Shown: in pieces, positions 61,935-64,000 of the stretch | Layout: each line of letters begins with the position of its first letter | Numbering within the stretch: the first letter of the stretch is position 1 | DNA from: Rhizobium sp. BK650 | Lineage (GTDB): Bacteria > Pseudomonadota > Alphaproteobacteria > Rhizobiales > Rhizobiaceae | NCBI RefSeq assembly: GCF_014195325.1 | Contig: NZ_JACIBK010000014.1 | Coordinates: 114,983-178,982, forward strand | DNA length: 64,000 bases | Direction of reading: 5' to 3' | Position numbers and translations under genes: made by a program | The notes under the pieces: generated by a model | Told to the model about the DNA's origin: nothing | Database searches by the model: none | What the model saw: the letters and a program-made list of their open reading frames with translations, nothing else

Positions 61935-62123
61935 ATGAAGAGCGGCGATATCATTGTGGCCTTGCAAAAGGATGGCTGGTACGAGGTCGCCACCAAGGGC
62001 AGCCATGTTCAGTTTAAGCATCCCGAAAAACCCGGGCGCGTCACTGTTCCACACCCGAAAAGAGATATCCCAATCGGAACGCTGAAAAGTATCGAGAAAC
62101 AAGCCGGACTCAAACTGAGGTAA
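61935..62123 (+). CDS. hicA: HicA-type mRNA interferase toxin
   Basis: 62 residues: MKSGDIIVALQKDGWYEVAT, then KGSHVQFKHPEKPGRVTVPH with the catalytic His of the GSHxxF motif, and IPIGTLKSIEKQAGLKLR. Small dsRBD-like fold that cleaves mRNA. Directly followed by hicB. Length is normal for the family. Confidence 0.92.
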   Translation: MKSGDIIVALQKDGWYEVATKGSHVQFKHPEKPGRVTVPHPKRDIPIGTLKSIEKQAGLKLR

Positions 62124-62128
62124 CGAAC

Positions 62129-62569
62129 ATGCGCAATTATATCGGATTGATCCATAAGGATGCCGACAGTGATTACGGTGTATCCTTTCCCGATTTTCCT
62201 GGCCTGATCACTGCTGGAATTGACCTCGATGATGCGCGAGCTATGGCCGAAGAAGCCCTAGCTCTACACATCGAAGGTCTAACCGAAGACGGCGAAGCAA
62301 TTCCCGAACCCTCCACACTGGAGGCGGTGATGGCAGACGCGGAGAACCAAGATGGCGTTGCAATTCTAGTTGGCGTCAAGACGGAAGCCAAAAGAGCGGT
62401 TCGCGTAAATATCACTTTGCCAGAAGACGTACTAAAGGCAATCGATGCGTTCGCCGAAGCTCAAGGGTTGACCCGATCAGGCTTCTTGGTTCGAGCTGCC
62501 AAGCATGAGATCGACCACGCAAACGACGACTACAGCGATAACTACGCCGGGACGCAGCTAGAGGCCTAA
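62129..62569 (+). CDS. hicB: HicB-type antitoxin
   Basis: 146 residues. N-terminal RNase-H-like HicB domain (MRNYIGLIHKDADSDYGVSF, PDFPGLITAGIDLDDARAMA, EALALHIEGL) and C-terminal ribbon-helix-helix (RVNITLPEDVLKAIDAFAEA, LTRSGFLVRAAKHEI) for DNA binding and autorepression. Starts 5 bases after hicA. Confidence 0.92.
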   Translation: MRNYIGLIHKDADSDYGVSFPDFPGLITAGIDLDDARAMAEEALALHIEGLTEDGEAIPEPSTLEAVMADAENQDGVAILVGVKTEAKRAVRVNITLPEDVLKAIDAFAEAQGLTRSGFLVRAAKHEIDHANDDYSDNYAGTQLEA

Positions 62570-62577
62570 GTGGAGTA

Positions 62578-62775
62578 AAGTTTCGCGCACCCGTTTCTAA
62601 CGATGCTGATTGTCTTGCTAGGGCGGAGAACGAAAACCAAAGCATTCGAATCTGGCCTCACGGCCGAGTGCAGACCCTCTGCCTTGAACGGGGTGGAACC
62701 GCCGTACACGTAGATACTGATTTTGGTGAGTTCGTCAGATTGGCAGCAGACTATTTCTACAATGACAGAGAGTAG
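62578..62775 (+). pseudogene. small protein remnant without start
   Basis: A 65-residue frame that looks coding (LARAENENQSIRIWPHGRVQ, HVDTDFGEFVRLAADYFYND) ends at TAG 62775, but no start codon in frame is convincing after the hicB stop. It may be the tail of a frameshifted gene. No family recognised. Confidence 0.35.
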
Positions 62776-62924
62776 CGGGGCACAGGCGATCGTCGAAGAT
62801 GTCTTCAGGAAGGTTGCTGAGGCAGGACTGGCCGGCCCTGAACAGCAGGAATGGGTATAATGGTTCTTGATAATAGTTGATAAAGAACCTATCCTGTCTA
62901 TATCACCATCAGACGGAGGACCGC

Positions 62925-63191
62925 ATGATCAGCGCCGAACTGGGAAAACAGCTCGAAAGTTATATCCAACAACTCGTCGACACCGGTCGTTATGGCTCGA
63001 AAAGCGAAGTCCTGCGTGAAGGTGTGCGACTGATCCAGGACCGTGAGACCAGGCTCGCCGCGCTGGACGCTTCCATCATGCGCGGCGTTGCCGATGCGGA
63101 CGCTGGTCGAACGAAGCCGGCGAGCGATGTCTTCGACCGTCTCGATGCCAAATACCGTGCGATGGCTGACAAGGCCGAAAAATCGGCATGA
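62925..63191 (+). CDS. parD: ParD/CC2985-type antitoxin
   Basis: 88 residues from ATG 62925 behind ACGGAGGA. Ribbon-helix-helix: ISAELGKQLESYIQQLVDTG, YGSKSEVLREGVRLIQDRE, then an acidic C-terminal toxin-binding arm (TKPASDVFDRLDAKYRAMAD). Represses its operon and neutralises the downstream ParE. Its stop overlaps the parE start (ATGA). Confidence 0.92.
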   Translation: MISAELGKQLESYIQQLVDTGRYGSKSEVLREGVRLIQDRETRLAALDASIMRGVADADAGRTKPASDVFDRLDAKYRAMADKAEKSA

Positions 63192-63484
63192 TCCTTGAGT
63201 TCTCAAGCGAGGCGGAAAACGACCTTGAGCAGATCGCCGATTATATCGCCGAGGACAATCCGCTGCGCGCCCTTTCATTTATCCGGGAGCTGCGGAGCAA
63301 ATGTGTGGATCTTGTCGATAGTCCGAACAGCTTCGCCCTCATCCCTCGCTACGAGCAACATGGTATTCGTCGTCGTGTTCATGGCAACTACCTGATCTTC
63401 TACCGCGTCGAAACCGCGAAGGTAGTCATCATCCATATCTTGCATGGCGCCACCGACTATGGCGCCATCCTGTTCGGCGAATGA
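63188..63484 (+). CDS. parE: ParE-type toxin (RelE/ParE superfamily)
   Basis: 98 residues: ILEFSSEAENDLEQIADYIA, ALSFIRELRSKCVDLVD and the C-terminal RRRVHGNYLIFYRVETAKVV, IHILHGATDY. Fold and pairing with a CC2985-type antitoxin indicate ParE, whose members poison DNA gyrase. Complete; coupled to parD by ATGA. Confidence 0.9.
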   Translation: MILEFSSEAENDLEQIADYIAEDNPLRALSFIRELRSKCVDLVDSPNSFALIPRYEQHGIRRRVHGNYLIFYRVETAKVVIIHILHGATDYGAILFGE

Positions 63485-63914
63485 TTTGAATGTGCAATCA
63501 GCGGGCGCGCGGGCGACCTGATCAAGTATCACCATCCTTGGTTAGATAACCATCAGTATCTCATATCGTCAGGCTCTCTTCATTCTATGTTGATCTGAGT
63601 TCCTTATGGCAGATCAGAAGTGGACGTCGGCTATCCCGATGCTGGCGGCCAAGGCATATCAGATATCGAAAAAGGGCAATCCCGAACATGTCGTCGATCT
63701 TTCTTCCAGTGAAGGAACGAGTGAGACAAGGTTAGCGGCTTCTCCGACGAATTTGCTTGCTGGACATGATGGTTGGATTTTCGAGGTTCTATTCAGCCAG
63801 TTTGTTGCCCCCTGTAACCAGGCAACTGAACTGATGGGGTGGATGCCCCCTTCGGCCGGCGTCAGCGTATGATGCCCGCTCAGCGTCGTTGTGGCGCTCA
63901 CGAAAGAGAGGCAG
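63485..63914. other. gene-poor stretch before IS110 gene
   Basis: An 88-codon open frame (63606-63872) exists but has no ribosome site or recognisable sequence and a random look. The right part is probably the left end of the IS110 element starting at 63915. Confidence 0.4.
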
Positions 63915-64000
63915 ATGACAGCAATACATATCCTTGCGATCGACCTTGCAAAGCGGAGCTTCCAAGTCTGTGCAACGGATCGCGGCGGGGCGGTTCTATT
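63915..64000 (+). CDS. IS110-family transposase, N-terminus (runs off window)
   Basis: ATG 63915 behind AGAGAGGCAG: MTAIHILAIDLAKRSFQVCA then TDRGGAVL, the RuvC-like first strand with catalytic Asp of IS110/IS1111 transposases. It could be a whole element of the same type whose C-terminal half is seen at 61018. Confidence 0.8.
   Translation, partial: MTAIHILAIDLAKRSFQVCATDRGGAVL

Noticed and set aside
63606..63872. 88-codon open frame before the IS110 gene
   Set aside because: No ribosome site, no recognisable sequence, and probably overlaps the IS left end.
1..64000. CRISPR arrays, tRNA, rRNA and replication origin genes
   Set aside because: Looked for regularly spaced repeats, tRNA-like cloverleaf ends, and repABC/parAB or dnaA-type genes; none seen by eye.

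Overview
The window reads as accessory DNA from a Rhizobium/Sinorhizobium/Agrobacterium-type alphaproteobacterium, most likely a large plasmid or chromid. The evidence is the GC-rich coding sequence, several HWE/HisKA_2 histidine kinases, many small rhizobial stress-type proteins (DUF1488, DUF1476, BON, MAKGQ-type), IS3/IS5/IS110 remnants, and long ABC-transporter/sugar-catabolism operons. No rRNA, tRNA, repABC origin or CRISPR array was seen.

Left part (1-6.9 kb) is a signalling block. It holds the 5' end of a LOV/PAS kinase, a PAS-HWE kinase with a +1 frameshift overlapping a response regulator, a second PAS-HWE kinase, and a divergent KaiC/RAD55-like double ATPase followed by a single-domain response regulator. 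A divergent SDR/AraC-regulator pair follows.

From 6.9 to 33.4 kb the DNA is a patchwork of small genes and decayed genes. The decayed set includes YD-repeat, GMC oxidoreductase, alpha/beta hydrolase, isochorismatase, haloperoxidase, LOTUS-domain, fatty-acid desaturase and SDR fragments, plus IS5, IS110 and IS3 remnants. An intact-looking TPP riboswitch has no thiamine gene behind it. Embedded in this zone are an apparently intact three-gene set (mannose-6-phosphate isomerase, a GT4-type glycosyltransferase with an (alpha/alpha)6-like C-terminus, and a GH130 enzyme), cspA, a CheY-like regulator, two tandem Rnk/GreA-C-like genes and many short basic or membrane proteins. Four short genes (12575, 20222, 28366, 29019) begin MSS and share a 5' leader in which a CCTT element can pair with the Shine-Dalgarno sequence. 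This is the most distinctive unexplained signal in the window.

From 33.4 to 50.4 kb lies a sugar-utilisation island. A MalFG-type ABC importer (binding protein plus two permeases) is flanked by two MsmK/UgpC-type ATPase genes that are both broken. Next come a PfkB kinase, a class I aldolase and a DeoR regulator. Then follow a LacI regulator, an HSL-type esterase and a Gfo/Idh/MocA oxidoreductase, and divergently a tight operon: TIM-barrel isomerase, Gfo/Idh/MocA oxidoreductase, second TIM-barrel isomerase, alpha/beta hydrolase, ribulose-phosphate-3-epimerase-like protein and ROK kinase. The composition suggests oxidoreductive breakdown of a glycoside or unusual sugar.

From 50.9 to 61.0 kb is a second sugar system. 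DeoR regulator, FGGY kinase, RbsA, RbsC, RbsB and a tagatose-3-epimerase-like enzyme are read leftward; class II aldolase, a second FGGY kinase and a HAD-IIA phosphatase are read rightward. The right end (61.0-64.0 kb) carries HicAB and ParDE toxin-antitoxin pairs between two IS110-family transposase fragments.
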